From contig JACOUI010000243.1 of NCBI GenBank assembly GCA_016177915.1, forward strand, positions 1 through 48,771: DNA of 48,771 nt, in the 5' to 3' direction. Below the pieces are notes generated by a model. The model worked only from the letters and a program-made list of their open reading frames with translations, did no database searches and was not told where the DNA came from. Both the position numbers and the translations under genes were made by a program. The number at the start of each line of letters is the position of its first letter. Position 1 is the stretch's first letter. This DNA comes from Planctomycetia bacterium (GTDB taxonomy: Bacteria; Planctomycetota; Planctomycetia; Pirellulales; S012-138). This document shows positions 31,429 to 43,896 of the stretch, in pieces.

Positions 31429-34400
31429 CTATTTCCTGTAGGCCTTGATCCAGTTGATCTGCTCCAGCGCGAGCTGGGCCTTGGGATGCGCGGCGAACTT
31501 CTGCCGGAACGTCTCGTAGGCGTCCATCGCGTCCACCCAGCGGCCAAGCTGCTCCAGCACTTCCGCCAGGGCGAACTGGGCGTCGGCCACGCGGCCGCTG
31601 GCCGGGTAGTTGCGGATGAACTCGCGGTAGGCGCCGGCCGCGTCCACGAATTTCCCTTCCTGCTCATAGAACTGCGCCACCTGCCAGGCGGCGTCCTCGG
31701 CCACGGGCGTGCCGGGGAACTGCTTGACGATCTTCTGGTAGGTGGCCATGGCGGCCGGGCGGTCCTTGAGTTGCGTCTGGTAGATTTGCGCGACGCGGAG
31801 CAGGGCCTGGTCGGTCTTGTCGCCGAGCGGATAGTCGCTGGCGGCCCGGACGTAGTGCCCGACCGCCTCGCGGTAGGCCTCGTTGATCTTGTCCTGCCGG
31901 TTGGCAAGCTGCAGGGCCGACTCGGTCTCGGCGGCCTGCCCGGCGGCCTGGGCGAAGTTCCACAGGTTCACGTCGTTGAAGGCCCGCCCCCGTGCGGCCG
32001 ACGAGGCCTCATCGAGCGCCAGTTCCGCCTCCTTGCCGGCCTTCTTCAACTGATCGCGGCGCTCGGTCTGGCGGGCCGTTTCCGCGTCGATGTCCTTGGC
32101 GAACCGTGCATAGGCCCCGCGCTGCCCGCGCTCGAACGCCTCTTCCTTGGCCTTTTCGACGGTCAGGCCGGCCAGGAGCTGCGCGTGCTGCTCGTAGCTC
32201 TGGCCAATGAGGAAGAGCGCGTCGTCGGACAGCGGGCTGTTCGGGTAGAGCTGCGGCACCTTCAGAAGCTCGGCCCGCGCCTCCTCCACGCGGTTGAGCG
32301 CCAGGAGCGCCTTGCCGATTTCGATTTGGGCGTCGTCGGCCAGGTCGCTCTTGCCGAAGTTGGCCACGACCTTGCGGAACTCGGCCACGGCCTTGACCGG
32401 GTAGCGAAGCTGCTCGAGCACGATGCGGCCGATCTGGAACTGAGCGTCGTCCTTGTTGCGGACGACGTTGCCGTCGGCCAGCAGCGTTTCGTAGCGATCG
32501 AGGTTCTTGAGGATTTCGACGCGGACGCGGGCCATTTCGGCCTGGCCGTCGCCGCCGTGCTGCACGAGGAACTCCTCGTACTGTTTGCGGGCCTGCCGCC
32601 ACTCGCTGAGGTTGATGTGACACTCGGCGATGGCCAGCTTCACGTGGGGAACACCGGGGTCGCCGGGATACTCCGACAGAATCCGTTGGTACGTGGCGAT
32701 GGCGTCCTTCCAGACCTCGTTCGTCTGATGAATCTGCCCGATAGCGGCCAGAGCGGCCGGGGCGCGGCCGTCGGTGGGGAAGCTGTCGACGAACACGCCG
32801 TAAACGTGCAGGGCCTCCAGGTAGCGCTGCGTGCCGCCGAGCTGCTGGGCCATGTTGAAAATCGCCGCCCGGATCGACTCGTCGTCGCCCGCGATCGCCA
32901 GGTACTCCAAGTACGTCTCGGCGGCGCGGATCGGGTTGGCCAGGCCGGCCGCGTGCAAGTTCGCGATCCGCAGCACGGCCTGGGCGGACAGGGCATCGTT
33001 CGGGAACCGCAGCGGGATCTGGTTCAAAACGAAGATGGCCTGCTCGTTCTGCCCAAGCTGCTGCAAGCGGTCGGCCACGCTCCAGATGCGCTGCGGGAAG
33101 GTGGCCACCTCAGGATGCTGCGGGGCAATCCGCAAAAGCGCGAGCAGCGCCTCGACGGACCGCACCAGGAGACCTCCCGCGCGCACGGCGCTGTGCGCCG
33201 CCGCCAACTCCGCTTCCTGCAAATAACTGGTCACGGTGAGCAGATGGGCCTGGTTGATCCAGTCGGGCTTGTCGGCGTAGGAGGCGATGAAGGCGGAGAT
33301 TTCCTTGCGGGCCTGCTCGAATTGGACGTGCCGCTGATCGACCCATTCCTGGTCGATGCGCTCGCCAGGCTGCCGCTGGGCGGCCCAGGCCAGCCGGTCC
33401 TGAATGGCCTGGAATGCCAGGGCGACCTTGGCCGGATCGTTCGGGCGGTCGGTGAGGTACTGGTTGATGAGCGCGATCGAGCGGTCGGCCCGCTGCTGCC
33501 CTTCGAAGAAGCCGATCATCCACAGGATTTGCGCGCGGGCGTGGGCCGCCAGGGCATGCTCCGATGGCGGGGCCGTCTTCACGAGGTCGATGAGGATCTT
33601 GTAGGCCGCGTCGGCGGCGGCGTCCTGACGCTTCATTTCGGCGTCGGAGAGGACCTGGCCCGTCGGCAGCGCGACAGCCTGCGAGCCTTGCCCCGCTTGT
33701 TTGTCCTCAGCTTCGCGGCGGCTTTCGAGCATGGCGATCTGCTGGAACTGCCGCTGCTGCGACTGGCGGATCATAGCCACGGCCTCGGCCGTCGGCTCGT
33801 TGGCCGGCAGCCCCGGCCCGGCGGGAATCCGCGCGCCAAAGTCGTAGAGTCCGTCGTCCGGCTTGGACGCGGTTCCGCTCGCGGTCGATGCGCCGGACGT
33901 CGGTTTGCTTTCGCCGGGTCCGCCGCCGAGGCGATCACCGCGGCCGGCCCCGCCAAAACCGCCGGCGCCGCTGCCGCCGCCGGGGAAAGCGAACGCGGCG
34001 GACGTGTCCGGAGGCGGCGTCATGGCGAGCATGACCTCGCCGCCGTTGGACCCCTTGTTGTCGGCCGTCGGCTGCGCCAGGAGCGACAGGCCGTGCTGCG
34101 CATCGAGTTCGCCCAAGTAGGTAGCGGCGCGCAGGAACTTGAGCTGGTTGGGGCTGTGATAGTCCGGGACGGCCGCCGCGAAGCGGTCGACGACGGCCCG
34201 GGCCACGGGCCACGCGCCCGCCTCGGCGTACGTCCGAGCGATGGCCAGGAGCTGCTGTGCGGCGGCCCCGGCCAGGTCGCCCGCCGGGTGCGCCTTGAGG
34301 AACGCGGCCAGCAGGTCGATGGCCGCCTGGTGCTCGGCCGAGATTGCCTCCGGCGGTTTTTGCGGTTCCTTGCGGTTGGCGAACGCGTCCGTGGCTTTGG

Positions 34401-36726
34401 CGATCGCCACGACCACGATCTGGTACTCGATGCGCTCGGCAGCGGCCAGCGGCGCTTTGGCGGCCGCGTGCGCCGCCAGGAAGTCCTTCAGCACCGCGCT
34501 GGCCGTGTCGAACGAGCCGTAGCCCTGATAGACGCCGGAGATTTGCAAGACGCGCTCCAGCGCCAGCGGGGCGTATTCCGACGTCGGCAGCTTGATCGTC
34601 AGGTGCGCCAAGAGGTCCAGTTCCGCCTTGTGCGACGGATCGAGCGGCAGCTTGCTGCGGGCGTCGAACTGGCTGGCCGCGACGGCCAGCGCCGTGGCCG
34701 CCTTCCGCTCCAACAGGTTTGCCCGCGCCCACACGGCCCAGTCGCCCAGCGGCGGCTCGTCGGCTTTTTCGACCACGGCCGCGATCACAGCTTCGGCCAG
34801 GTCATATCGATCGAGGCTCGCGTAGCGCGCGAGCAGCGACTCGGCCGTCTGCCGCAGCGTGACGCGGTTGGCGTCGGCGGAAATGTCCTTGTGAATCTGC
34901 AGGCCTTCGGCCAGGGCTTCTTTCACCAGCGCCGAAAGCTCGGCCGGCAGTTGCCGCTGCGCCTTTCGCAGTTTTTCTTCGGCCGCAATCGCCTGCTGAA
35001 TCTTGTAGCGCACGAGGGCCCAGCGCCCGGCGCTGGCCGACCGCGAGCCGTAATAGGCCTTGATGCCGGAAAGCACCTCGCTCCAGCGGTCGGCGGCGGC
35101 GTAGCGGTCGAGGACCTGCTGCAGGACGACGGCGGCCCGCGGTTCGTCGGGGGCCTGCACGGCCACCTGCCCGGCGAGAGTCAGCGCGATTTCGTCGTCG
35201 CGGAGCAACTTGAGGTTCGCCTTCGTGACGGGCGATGCGGCCTGCTGCGCAAATTCCTTCGCGGCCAACCGCGAAAACGCCTCGGCCACGGACATCCAAA
35301 GCGCCGTCCGGGCCGGGCCGACCGGCAGCTTGTCGATGCCGCCGGCCCATTCGAATTTGGGCGCTCCGCCCTCGCCCGCCTGCACCGTGAGAAGCTGCGA
35401 CAAGCCATACCGCAAGTCGTCGACCGCCTCGTAGCGCGTCAGTTGCGCGGCGAGCAGGGCCACGGCCTGCTGCCTGGCCTGCTCCCTGGTGGCGTCGAGC
35501 GCCGCGGCAAGCGCGATCGCCCGTTGCAGTTCGTCGGCCTGGCTGAGCGGCGTGCCGGATTTTCGGTCGGGCGGCGTGCGGCAGAAACTGCCCAATTCCG
35601 TGGCCAGCGCAAGCCGGGCCGCCTGGGCCTTTTCGCCGGGCGTCTGGCGCAGAACTTCCGCGGCCAGCCAGTACCCGCGCAGCACGGCCTTCACGCCGTC
35701 CTGGGCGAACTCGGCCTGGCCGACGTCGGCGAGAATCCGCGCGGCCTCGAGCCGCTGGTTCACGAAGCGCTTGGCCGAGAGCCAGCCGCCGGACGCAGAG
35801 ACCGGCTTGAGGACGGCATCGGCGCCAGGCACGGGCTGGTCGCTCACGGCCGGCCAGACGATCGCCAGCGCCGCGGCCAGATCGCCGCGGCCCGCCGCTT
35901 CGCGGGCGCGGGAAAAGAGGCTGGAGGCGAACTCGCCGACGACGTTGGTTCGCACGCCGCCGTCGGGAAGGCTCGCCGCCAGGGCCGCAAGCTGCTTGGA
36001 CGTTTCGGCCGAGTCGGCCTTTTCGTCGCGATGCTGGATCACGAGCGCGGCCAGCTTCGCCCGCGCCGCCCAAGGCTCGGCCAATTCGCCGGCCGCCTTC
36101 AATAGCTCGGCGGCTTTCTCGGCGCCTGTCTCGCCTTGCGCGAGGAGCGACCAGGCGGCAATGACGCGCGCCGGACCCGTCTCGGCGGGCTTCTGGCTCT
36201 CGTGGACGACGCGGAGCGCCTCGGTCAGCGCGCCCGCGGCGCTGCCGGCCCAGAGCCGCGCCTCGGCCACGACCAGCCGCACGGCCGTTCGCTTCTCGGC
36301 GCCGATCGGCTCGGTGAGGGCGCCAGCGAGCAGCGCCTCAACTTGTGCGTACGCGCCGACGTCCATGAGCGCCCTCGCCGCGGCCAAGCGCTCGTCGATC
36401 GAGGTCTGCTGGCCGGTCATCGCCGCCACGACCTGTTTGGCCAGAGCGTGGTTGGGCGAGATCTTGAGGACCGCGCGATACTCGGCCAGGGCCTTGTCCA
36501 GTTGCCCCAGCTTCGTGTAGCACTCGGCCAAGGCGACGTGCGCCTCGACGGACTGCGGCAGTCCCTGGGCCGCGGATTCCAAGAGCGGGCGGGCCTTTTC
36601 CAGGTCGCCCGCTGCCAGGGCCTCCTGCCCGGTCTTCAGGTCGCCCGCGGCGTCCGCCAGCACGATCGCGGGAACAAAGAGCACGAACAGGAGACACGCC
36701 GCCAATGCCGCCGAGCGTCGCTTCAC
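31429..36726 (-). CDS. Giant secreted TPR protein (1765 residues)
   Basis: The GTG at 36726 follows a well-placed AAGGAG and starts a classical signal peptide (KRRSAALAACLLFVLFVPAIV, cut near LAD). TPRs follow at once (LKTGQEALAAGDLEKARPLL, ...HVALAECYTKLGQLDKALAE). The middle is helical-repeat rich. A Gly/Ser-rich low-complexity linker lies at about residues 895-965 (GGGSGAGGFGGAGRGD). The last 600 residues are a dense array of YbgF/Tol-type TPRs (for example ADDAQIEIGKALLALNRVEE, PVAEDAAWQVAQFYEQEGKF, GRVADAQFALAEVLEQLGRW). Earlier in-frame codons up to 37569 are shadow text. It probably organises the envelope together with the downstream TPR protein. Confidence 0.88.
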   Translation of the reverse strand: MKRRSAALAACLLFVLFVPAIVLADAAGDLKTGQEALAAGDLEKARPLLESAAQGLPQSVEAHVALAECYTKLGQLDKALAEYRAVLKISPNHALAKQVVAAMTGQQTSIDERLAAARALMDVGAYAQVEALLAGALTEPIGAEKRTAVRLVVAEARLWAGSAAGALTEALRVVHESQKPAETGPARVIAAWSLLAQGETGAEKAAELLKAAGELAEPWAARAKLAALVIQHRDEKADSAETSKQLAALAASLPDGGVRTNVVGEFASSLFSRAREAAGRGDLAAALAIVWPAVSDQPVPGADAVLKPVSASGGWLSAKRFVNQRLEAARILADVGQAEFAQDGVKAVLRGYWLAAEVLRQTPGEKAQAARLALATELGSFCRTPPDRKSGTPLSQADELQRAIALAAALDATREQARQQAVALLAAQLTRYEAVDDLRYGLSQLLTVQAGEGGAPKFEWAGGIDKLPVGPARTALWMSVAEAFSRLAAKEFAQQAASPVTKANLKLLRDDEIALTLAGQVAVQAPDEPRAAVVLQQVLDRYAAADRWSEVLSGIKAYYGSRSASAGRWALVRYKIQQAIAAEEKLRKAQRQLPAELSALVKEALAEGLQIHKDISADANRVTLRQTAESLLARYASLDRYDLAEAVIAAVVEKADEPPLGDWAVWARANLLERKAATALAVAASQFDARSKLPLDPSHKAELDLLAHLTIKLPTSEYAPLALERVLQISGVYQGYGSFDTASAVLKDFLAAHAAAKAPLAAAERIEYQIVVVAIAKATDAFANRKEPQKPPEAISAEHQAAIDLLAAFLKAHPAGDLAGAAAQQLLAIARTYAEAGAWPVARAVVDRFAAAVPDYHSPNQLKFLRAATYLGELDAQHGLSLLAQPTADNKGSNGGEVMLAMTPPPDTSAAFAFPGGGSGAGGFGGAGRGDRLGGGPGESKPTSGASTASGTASKPDDGLYDFGARIPAGPGLPANEPTAEAVAMIRQSQQRQFQQIAMLESRREAEDKQAGQGSQAVALPTGQVLSDAEMKRQDAAADAAYKILIDLVKTAPPSEHALAAHARAQILWMIGFFEGQQRADRSIALINQYLTDRPNDPAKVALAFQAIQDRLAWAAQRQPGERIDQEWVDQRHVQFEQARKEISAFIASYADKPDWINQAHLLTVTSYLQEAELAAAHSAVRAGGLLVRSVEALLALLRIAPQHPEVATFPQRIWSVADRLQQLGQNEQAIFVLNQIPLRFPNDALSAQAVLRIANLHAAGLANPIRAAETYLEYLAIAGDDESIRAAIFNMAQQLGGTQRYLEALHVYGVFVDSFPTDGRAPAALAAIGQIHQTNEVWKDAIATYQRILSEYPGDPGVPHVKLAIAECHINLSEWRQARKQYEEFLVQHGGDGQAEMARVRVEILKNLDRYETLLADGNVVRNKDDAQFQIGRIVLEQLRYPVKAVAEFRKVVANFGKSDLADDAQIEIGKALLALNRVEEARAELLKVPQLYPNSPLSDDALFLIGQSYEQHAQLLAGLTVEKAKEEAFERGQRGAYARFAKDIDAETARQTERRDQLKKAGKEAELALDEASSAARGRAFNDVNLWNFAQAAGQAAETESALQLANRQDKINEAYREAVGHYVRAASDYPLGDKTDQALLRVAQIYQTQLKDRPAAMATYQKIVKQFPGTPVAEDAAWQVAQFYEQEGKFVDAAGAYREFIRNYPASGRVADAQFALAEVLEQLGRWVDAMDAYETFRQKFAAHPKAQLALEQINWIKAYRK

Positions 36727-36954
36727 GGTCTTACTCCTTGGCTCGCTGGAACTTGAGTTGTCGCAGGCAGGCTTGTGGTCGCCTGGCCGCGTCATGTGGA
36801 CGTGGGGACCGGGAACACGGAAGCGCACGCCTCCGGCTCGCCGCGGGCACTTGCTTGTTTCAGGTGGTCCGCCAGAATCAAACCCTCTTTCGGCTGTGAC
36901 TATTGACGTGCGAAAGGGACCGAAAGTTCCGTAACACCGGCGCAACATTCGGCC

Positions 36955-37659
36955 ATGAAAACGCGGCAGGCATCGGCGTGGGAGCGGCTGAATCGCCGGA
37001 TGGTCGCCTGTGCGGCCTGCCCGCGGCTGCGAAAATACTGCCGCCAAGTGGCGGCCCAGCGCCGCCGAGCTTACGCAAACTGGGAATACTGGGGGAAGCC
37101 GGTCCCCAACTTTGGCGATTTGCGGGCCAGGCTGCTCGTCGTCGGGCTGGCGCCTGCGGCGCACGGGGCGAACCGGACGGGGCGCATGTTCACCGGCGAC
37201 CGCAGCGGCCAGTGGCTGTATCGGGCGCTCTACAAGGCGGGGTTCGCCAACCAGGCGGAATCGACGCGGTCCGGCGACGGGCTGGCGCTTGTTGACTGTG
37301 CGATCACGGCCGTGAGCCACTGCGCTCCGCCGGACAACCAACCGACGCCGCGCGAGCTGGCGAAGTGTCGCCATTGGTTCGTTGAGACGATCGATCTCTT
37401 GCCGGTGCGCGTCTTCTTGGCGTTGGGACAGATCGCCTGGCGGGGCGTCGTCGATGAAGCCCGTCGCCGCGGATGGCACACCGGGCGGCTGCCGAAGTTC
37501 GGCCACGGCGCCTGCGTCGAGTTGGCCGGCGGCCGGTGGCTGCTTTCCAGCTATCATCCCAGCCAGCAAAATACGTTTACAGGGCGGCTCACAGAAGCGA
37601 TGCTGGACGCGGTGCTGCGCCGGGCACGCGAGCTGCTCGCGAATCCTTCAAGCGGTTGA
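36955..37659 (+). CDS. Family-5 uracil-DNA glycosylase (UdgB-like)
   Basis: A 234-residue Fe-S uracil-DNA glycosylase. Cys19 and Cys22 (CAACP), with later Cys residues (SHCAPP and LAKCRHW), are expected to bind the 4Fe-4S cluster. Motif A is VVGLAPAAHGANRTGRMFTGDRSG (in pieces, about 62-85), which lacks the Asp/Asn water-activating residue of family 1, as in family 5. The C-terminal motif is SSYHPSQQNTFTGRLT. It removes uracil and other deaminated bases from DNA. The ATG at 36955 starts the family-like KxxAWERLNRRMVACAACPR block. Confidence 0.92.
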   Translation: MKTRQASAWERLNRRMVACAACPRLRKYCRQVAAQRRRAYANWEYWGKPVPNFGDLRARLLVVGLAPAAHGANRTGRMFTGDRSGQWLYRALYKAGFANQAESTRSGDGLALVDCAITAVSHCAPPDNQPTPRELAKCRHWFVETIDLLPVRVFLALGQIAWRGVVDEARRRGWHTGRLPKFGHGACVELAGGRWLLSSYHPSQQNTFTGRLTEAMLDAVLRRARELLANPSSG

Positions 37660-37726
37660 GCGACGCTGTGCGTCGGGCAGGGTCCGCCTTTCTTCCTCAG
37701 TCCAAAACCCCACTCCGTCATCCTCG

Positions 37727-39628
37727 ATGTCCGCCCTGGCCGGTGCCATCTGGACCGCCGACGCGGCGCCGCTTACGGGCGAGTGCCTGGCGTCGATGCT
37801 CTCCGCGCTCGCCGGCCGCGGCCACGGCGAGATCGACGTCTTCGAACTGCCCGTGCGGCCCGGATTGGCGCATCTGCCGATCCCCGGCGTGGCCCTGGGC
37901 TGCCGCGGACGCAAAGGGATTCTGGACGAAGGGCGCGCGATCGCGCTGGCCGACGGCGAGCTGGCCTGCGCGCTCGACGGCGAGCTTGATAATCGCGTGG
38001 AGCTGCGGCGGCGCGTGGACGGCCTGGGCTGCGTCCTGCGGACGCAGGCCGACGCCGAAATCGTCCTGCGCCTCTTTCAGAACGAGGGACCCGACTGCTT
38101 CGCCCACCTCCGCGGCCCGTTCGCGGCGGCCGTCTGGGACGCCGACCACCGCCGCGTCGTCCTGGCCCGCGACCGGTTCGGGCAGAAGCCGCTCGTCTAC
38201 CACGCGGAGGGCGGGCGGCTCGTGTTTGCCAGCGGGTTGCGGGCAATTCTCGCGCTCGACGGCTTCGATCCGTCGATCGACCCCGGCGCACTCGACGAGT
38301 ATCTCGCTTACGGCTACGTCCCGCACCCGCACACGATCGTCCGCGGCGTCCACAAGCTGCCGCCGGGCTACGTGGCGATCCACCGCGACGGGAAGCTGAG
38401 CTTTCAGAAATACTGGGAGCCGGATTTTGCCACGGTGCGACGCGGCTCCGCGCGGCACTATCAAAGCGATCTGCGCGAAAGGCTGGCGGCCGCGATCGCG
38501 CATCAAACGGCCGGCGAAGAAACCGTCGGCGTCTGGCTGCGCGGGGGCGTGCCGTCGGCGGCCATCGCACATTTGGCGTCACAGGCTGCGCCGGGGCGGA
38601 TGCGGGCGTTTTCCGTCGCAGCGCCCGGCGCGCCGGAGGCGGCTGCCGCCCGTCACGTCGCCGAGCAACTCAAGCTTCCCCACCAGCCGCTCTTGCCTGA
38701 GGAGCCGGGCCGCGAAGCGCTGGAATCGCTCTCGGCAGCGCTCGACGAGCCGCTGGCCGACCCGGCGCTTTGGACGCGCGGGTCGTTCTTGCGGCAGGCG
38801 GCGGAGCACGTGCAGGCGGTGATCGAGCCGGCGGGGGCCGACGAGCTGCTCGCCGCCCACCCGCGGCACACCGCCCTGCTTACCTGGAGCGACTGCCTGC
38901 CCTCCTGGCTGCGCCGGCTGATTGCGCCGCGCGCCGCCTGGAGGGTCGAAGAAGCGCAGTTCCGCCGCCGCACGCTGCCGCTCGATCGGCAGCGCGAATA
39001 TCTGAAAGCGATCGCCATCCTCGACGAATCGGCCCGCGCCGGCCTGTATCGCGAAGAGCAGCTTGCGCAAATGCCCGGCGACCCGATGGATTTTCTGCGG
39101 GCGTCGTTCGCGCGGCTGCCGGGGCGGGAGGCGCTGTCCTGCTTGAGCCTCGTGGACCTTGTGACGGACCTTCCCGGCAGGCAGCTTGCGGCGCTCGACG
39201 CGGCGGCGGGGGCTGTCGCCTGCCGCCTCCCCTTGCTCGACCGCGACGTGGCCGAGCTTTTGATCGCCATGCCGAGTTCGCTCAAGGGAAAGCGAGCGAT
39301 GCGGCTCCTGGCGGGCGCTTGTTTGCCGCGGGAGTTAGCGAGCGTTTCGCGCCGGCATCACGAGGACGTTGCGGCGCCCGTCGCGGCGTGGCTGCGCGGG
39401 CCGCTGGCGGGCGTTTTGCGCGAGGTGCTGCTGGATTCCGGCGCCGTGTGCCGGGAGTTTTTCGCCGCCGAGGCGCTGGAATCGCTGGTTCGTGCCCATT
39501 CCGACGGCCGAGCCGATCACGGGGGGCGCCTGTGGGCCCTCCTGGTGCTGGAGCTGTGGCTGCGGCGGCACGCGCCGGCCCTTCACGCGACGGCGGTCAC
39601 CGGCGCCCAGTCGCAATCCGAGGCGTAG
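37727..39628 (+). CDS. Asparagine-synthetase (AsnB)-like protein with eroded active sites
   Basis: A 633-residue protein with the AsnB two-domain layout: an N-terminal glutamine-amidotransferase fold (residues 1-215, with LARDRFGQKPLVYH and FASGLRAIL) and a C-terminal synthetase fold (about 245-610, with WLRGPLAGVLREVLL). The key residues are changed. The N-terminal nucleophile Cys2 is Ser (MSALAGAIW). The NGEIYN glutamine site is DGELDN (84-89). The PP-loop SGGxDS reads RGGVPS (272-277). The later GDGGDE reads EPAGADE (367-373). The frame is intact and long with normal codon use, so it is not simply decaying. It may be a non-catalytic or repurposed homologue. It starts 67 bases after the glycosylase gene. 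Confidence 0.85.
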   Translation: MSALAGAIWTADAAPLTGECLASMLSALAGRGHGEIDVFELPVRPGLAHLPIPGVALGCRGRKGILDEGRAIALADGELACALDGELDNRVELRRRVDGLGCVLRTQADAEIVLRLFQNEGPDCFAHLRGPFAAAVWDADHRRVVLARDRFGQKPLVYHAEGGRLVFASGLRAILALDGFDPSIDPGALDEYLAYGYVPHPHTIVRGVHKLPPGYVAIHRDGKLSFQKYWEPDFATVRRGSARHYQSDLRERLAAAIAHQTAGEETVGVWLRGGVPSAAIAHLASQAAPGRMRAFSVAAPGAPEAAAARHVAEQLKLPHQPLLPEEPGREALESLSAALDEPLADPALWTRGSFLRQAAEHVQAVIEPAGADELLAAHPRHTALLTWSDCLPSWLRRLIAPRAAWRVEEAQFRRRTLPLDRQREYLKAIAILDESARAGLYREEQLAQMPGDPMDFLRASFARLPGREALSCLSLVDLVTDLPGRQLAALDAAAGAVACRLPLLDRDVAELLIAMPSSLKGKRAMRLLAGACLPRELASVSRRHHEDVAAPVAAWLRGPLAGVLREVLLDSGAVCREFFAAEALESLVRAHSDGRADHGGRLWALLVLELWLRRHAPALHATAVTGAQSQSEA

Positions 39629-39683
39629 TCCGACTTCAAATTTCTCACACGGCACCTCGACACCGACGATTCGGGGGGGCGCA

Positions 39684-39716
39684 ATAAAAAACCCGCCCCT
39701 TTTGAGGGGGGCGGGC
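39684..39716 (-). terminator. Rho-independent terminator after 5S rRNA
   Basis: On the minus strand a GC-rich stem (CCCGCCCCCC / GGGGCGGG) with a small loop is followed by TTTTTTATT. It lies about 15 bases past the 5S 3' end and ends the rRNA unit before the convergent AsnB-like gene. Confidence 0.88.
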
Positions 39717-39729
39717 TGTTGTGCAAAAT

Positions 39730-39834
39730 CCGGCAACACCTACTCTCGCACTTTGGGCACTACCATCGGCTCTGAAAGCTTAACGGCCGTGTTCGGAATG
39801 GGAACGGGTGTGGCCTTTCAGATATGGTCACCGG
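39730..39834 (-). rRNA. rrf: 5S ribosomal RNA
   Basis: About 105 nt. The 5' CCGGTGACC and 3' GGTGTTGCCGG ends pair as helix I. The internal CCCATTCCGAACACGG segment and GGTAGTGCC are 5S hallmarks. It lies about 96 bases after the 23S 3' end in the same transcription unit. Confidence 0.95.
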
Positions 39835-39930
39835 AAAGGGCCGCCGGCGGCGGTGAGGCCGGCCGGCGGCTTGGTTTGGGTGGATGGCGCGCTAGTCAAG
39901 CGCGGCGTGATCGAAAGAGCATGATCAACG

Positions 39931-43121
<3,191 letters not shown>

Positions 43122-43137
43122 ACATTGATCGCGCCCT

Positions 43138-43191
43138 CGCTCCACGCCGCTTGCGCGGCGAAAACGCTCCACGCCGCTTGCGCGGCGAAAA
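43138..43191. repeat. Two tandem 27-base units in the 23S leader
   Basis: Two identical units that contain CGCCGCTTGCGCGGCG and end in AAAA, directly next to the 23S processing stem. Each contains the palindrome CCGC-ttg-CGCGG-type stem. It lies in the transcribed leader, so it forms two small hairpins in pre-rRNA. Confidence 0.85.
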
Positions 43192-43407
43192 GTTCGCGCC
43201 CGATCGATCGGCTGCAAGCCCCACGCGGCGCCTTTGAAAAAAGCGACGCGCGGGCAGAGTAACGTTGATCCTTTCCACAGCCGAAAGGCCGCCCAAGTGG
43301 CGTACCTCCCGGCTGATGGCGCTCTTTCTCACTTCTTATCCTTTGCCGCGACAGGCGCTCGATTGCTCGCCCACCTGTCGGAAGGATGCCATCTACCCAA
43401 ACCGAAT

Positions 43408-43420
43408 TGTCAAAGAGCAA
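43408..43420 (-). promoter_or_regulatory. boxA-like antitermination site of the rRNA leader
   Basis: On the transcribed strand the sequence reads TTGCTCTTTGACA, close to the bacterial rRNA boxA consensus TGCTCTTTAACA that binds NusB-S10. It lies about 290 bases upstream of mature 23S and about 160 bases after the promoter. Confidence 0.75.
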
Positions 43421-43578
43421 GACGCCCGGACAAAGCACGCGGCAGAGTTCGGGCGCACCCCCAAGGGACAAGCCTCCCTCCGTGGGGGTTCGCGGAATGG
43501 TATCGCGCGATTCCCCAGCGAAAGGGCTGGCCCAGGTGAGTGCCTCCCTGCTGGCCCTTGGGCCGGCGGGAAATAGTG

Positions 43579-43607
43579 AGATTACCAAAACCGCCAAAGG
43601 GTGTAAA
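43579..43607 (-). promoter_or_regulatory. Promoter of the 23S-5S unit
   Basis: On the minus strand: -35 TTTACA (43607-43602), a 17-base spacer, and -10 TAATCT (43584-43579). This is the best sigma-70-type promoter seen in the interval and it is correctly placed upstream of boxA. Confidence 0.7.
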
Positions 43608-43896
43608 CCCCCTGTCGAATCGCAATTCCCGGTTCCCGCGAGGCCGACGAAGGCATTTTATCGTCCATCCGGCACCCCGGACCACAGCGATTGAGTGCCG
43701 TTCCGTAAGTTATTTTCCAATAGTAGCTTGTGATCTTGGCGAGTCGTCTCATCGCGCCTGGAAACAAAACCAGGAAGGCCCGCGGCGAGCCGTTGGTCGT
43801 GCCTCCACCGCCGCGGAATACGCGGCGCCGGTAGTCGTCTTGACGCTGGCGAGTCGGCGTGGCCTCAGGTAGCATTGACAGAGCAAGGACACCCCC

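Larger units (their letters stand above)
43122..43896. other. rRNA leader and intergenic region
   Basis: 775 bases between the 23S 5' end and the divergent SAM hydroxide adenosyltransferase gene. It contains the 23S-5S promoter, boxA, a tandem 27-base repeat and several GC-rich hairpins. It has no 16S gene, no tRNA and no supported protein gene. Confidence 0.7.

Noticed and set aside
31309-36105. Very long plus-strand open frame opposite the giant TPR gene
   Set aside because: It is antisense to a well-supported gene with signal peptide and repeats; its composition is shadow-like.
36727-37569. Upstream extension of the giant TPR protein
   Set aside because: It is antisense to the uracil-DNA glycosylase gene; the GTG at 36726 has a good ribosome-binding site and signal peptide.
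43122-43896. Search for a 16S gene or tRNA in the leader
   Set aside because: No 16S sequence or cloverleaf was recognised; the interval holds promoter, boxA, repeats and hairpins only.
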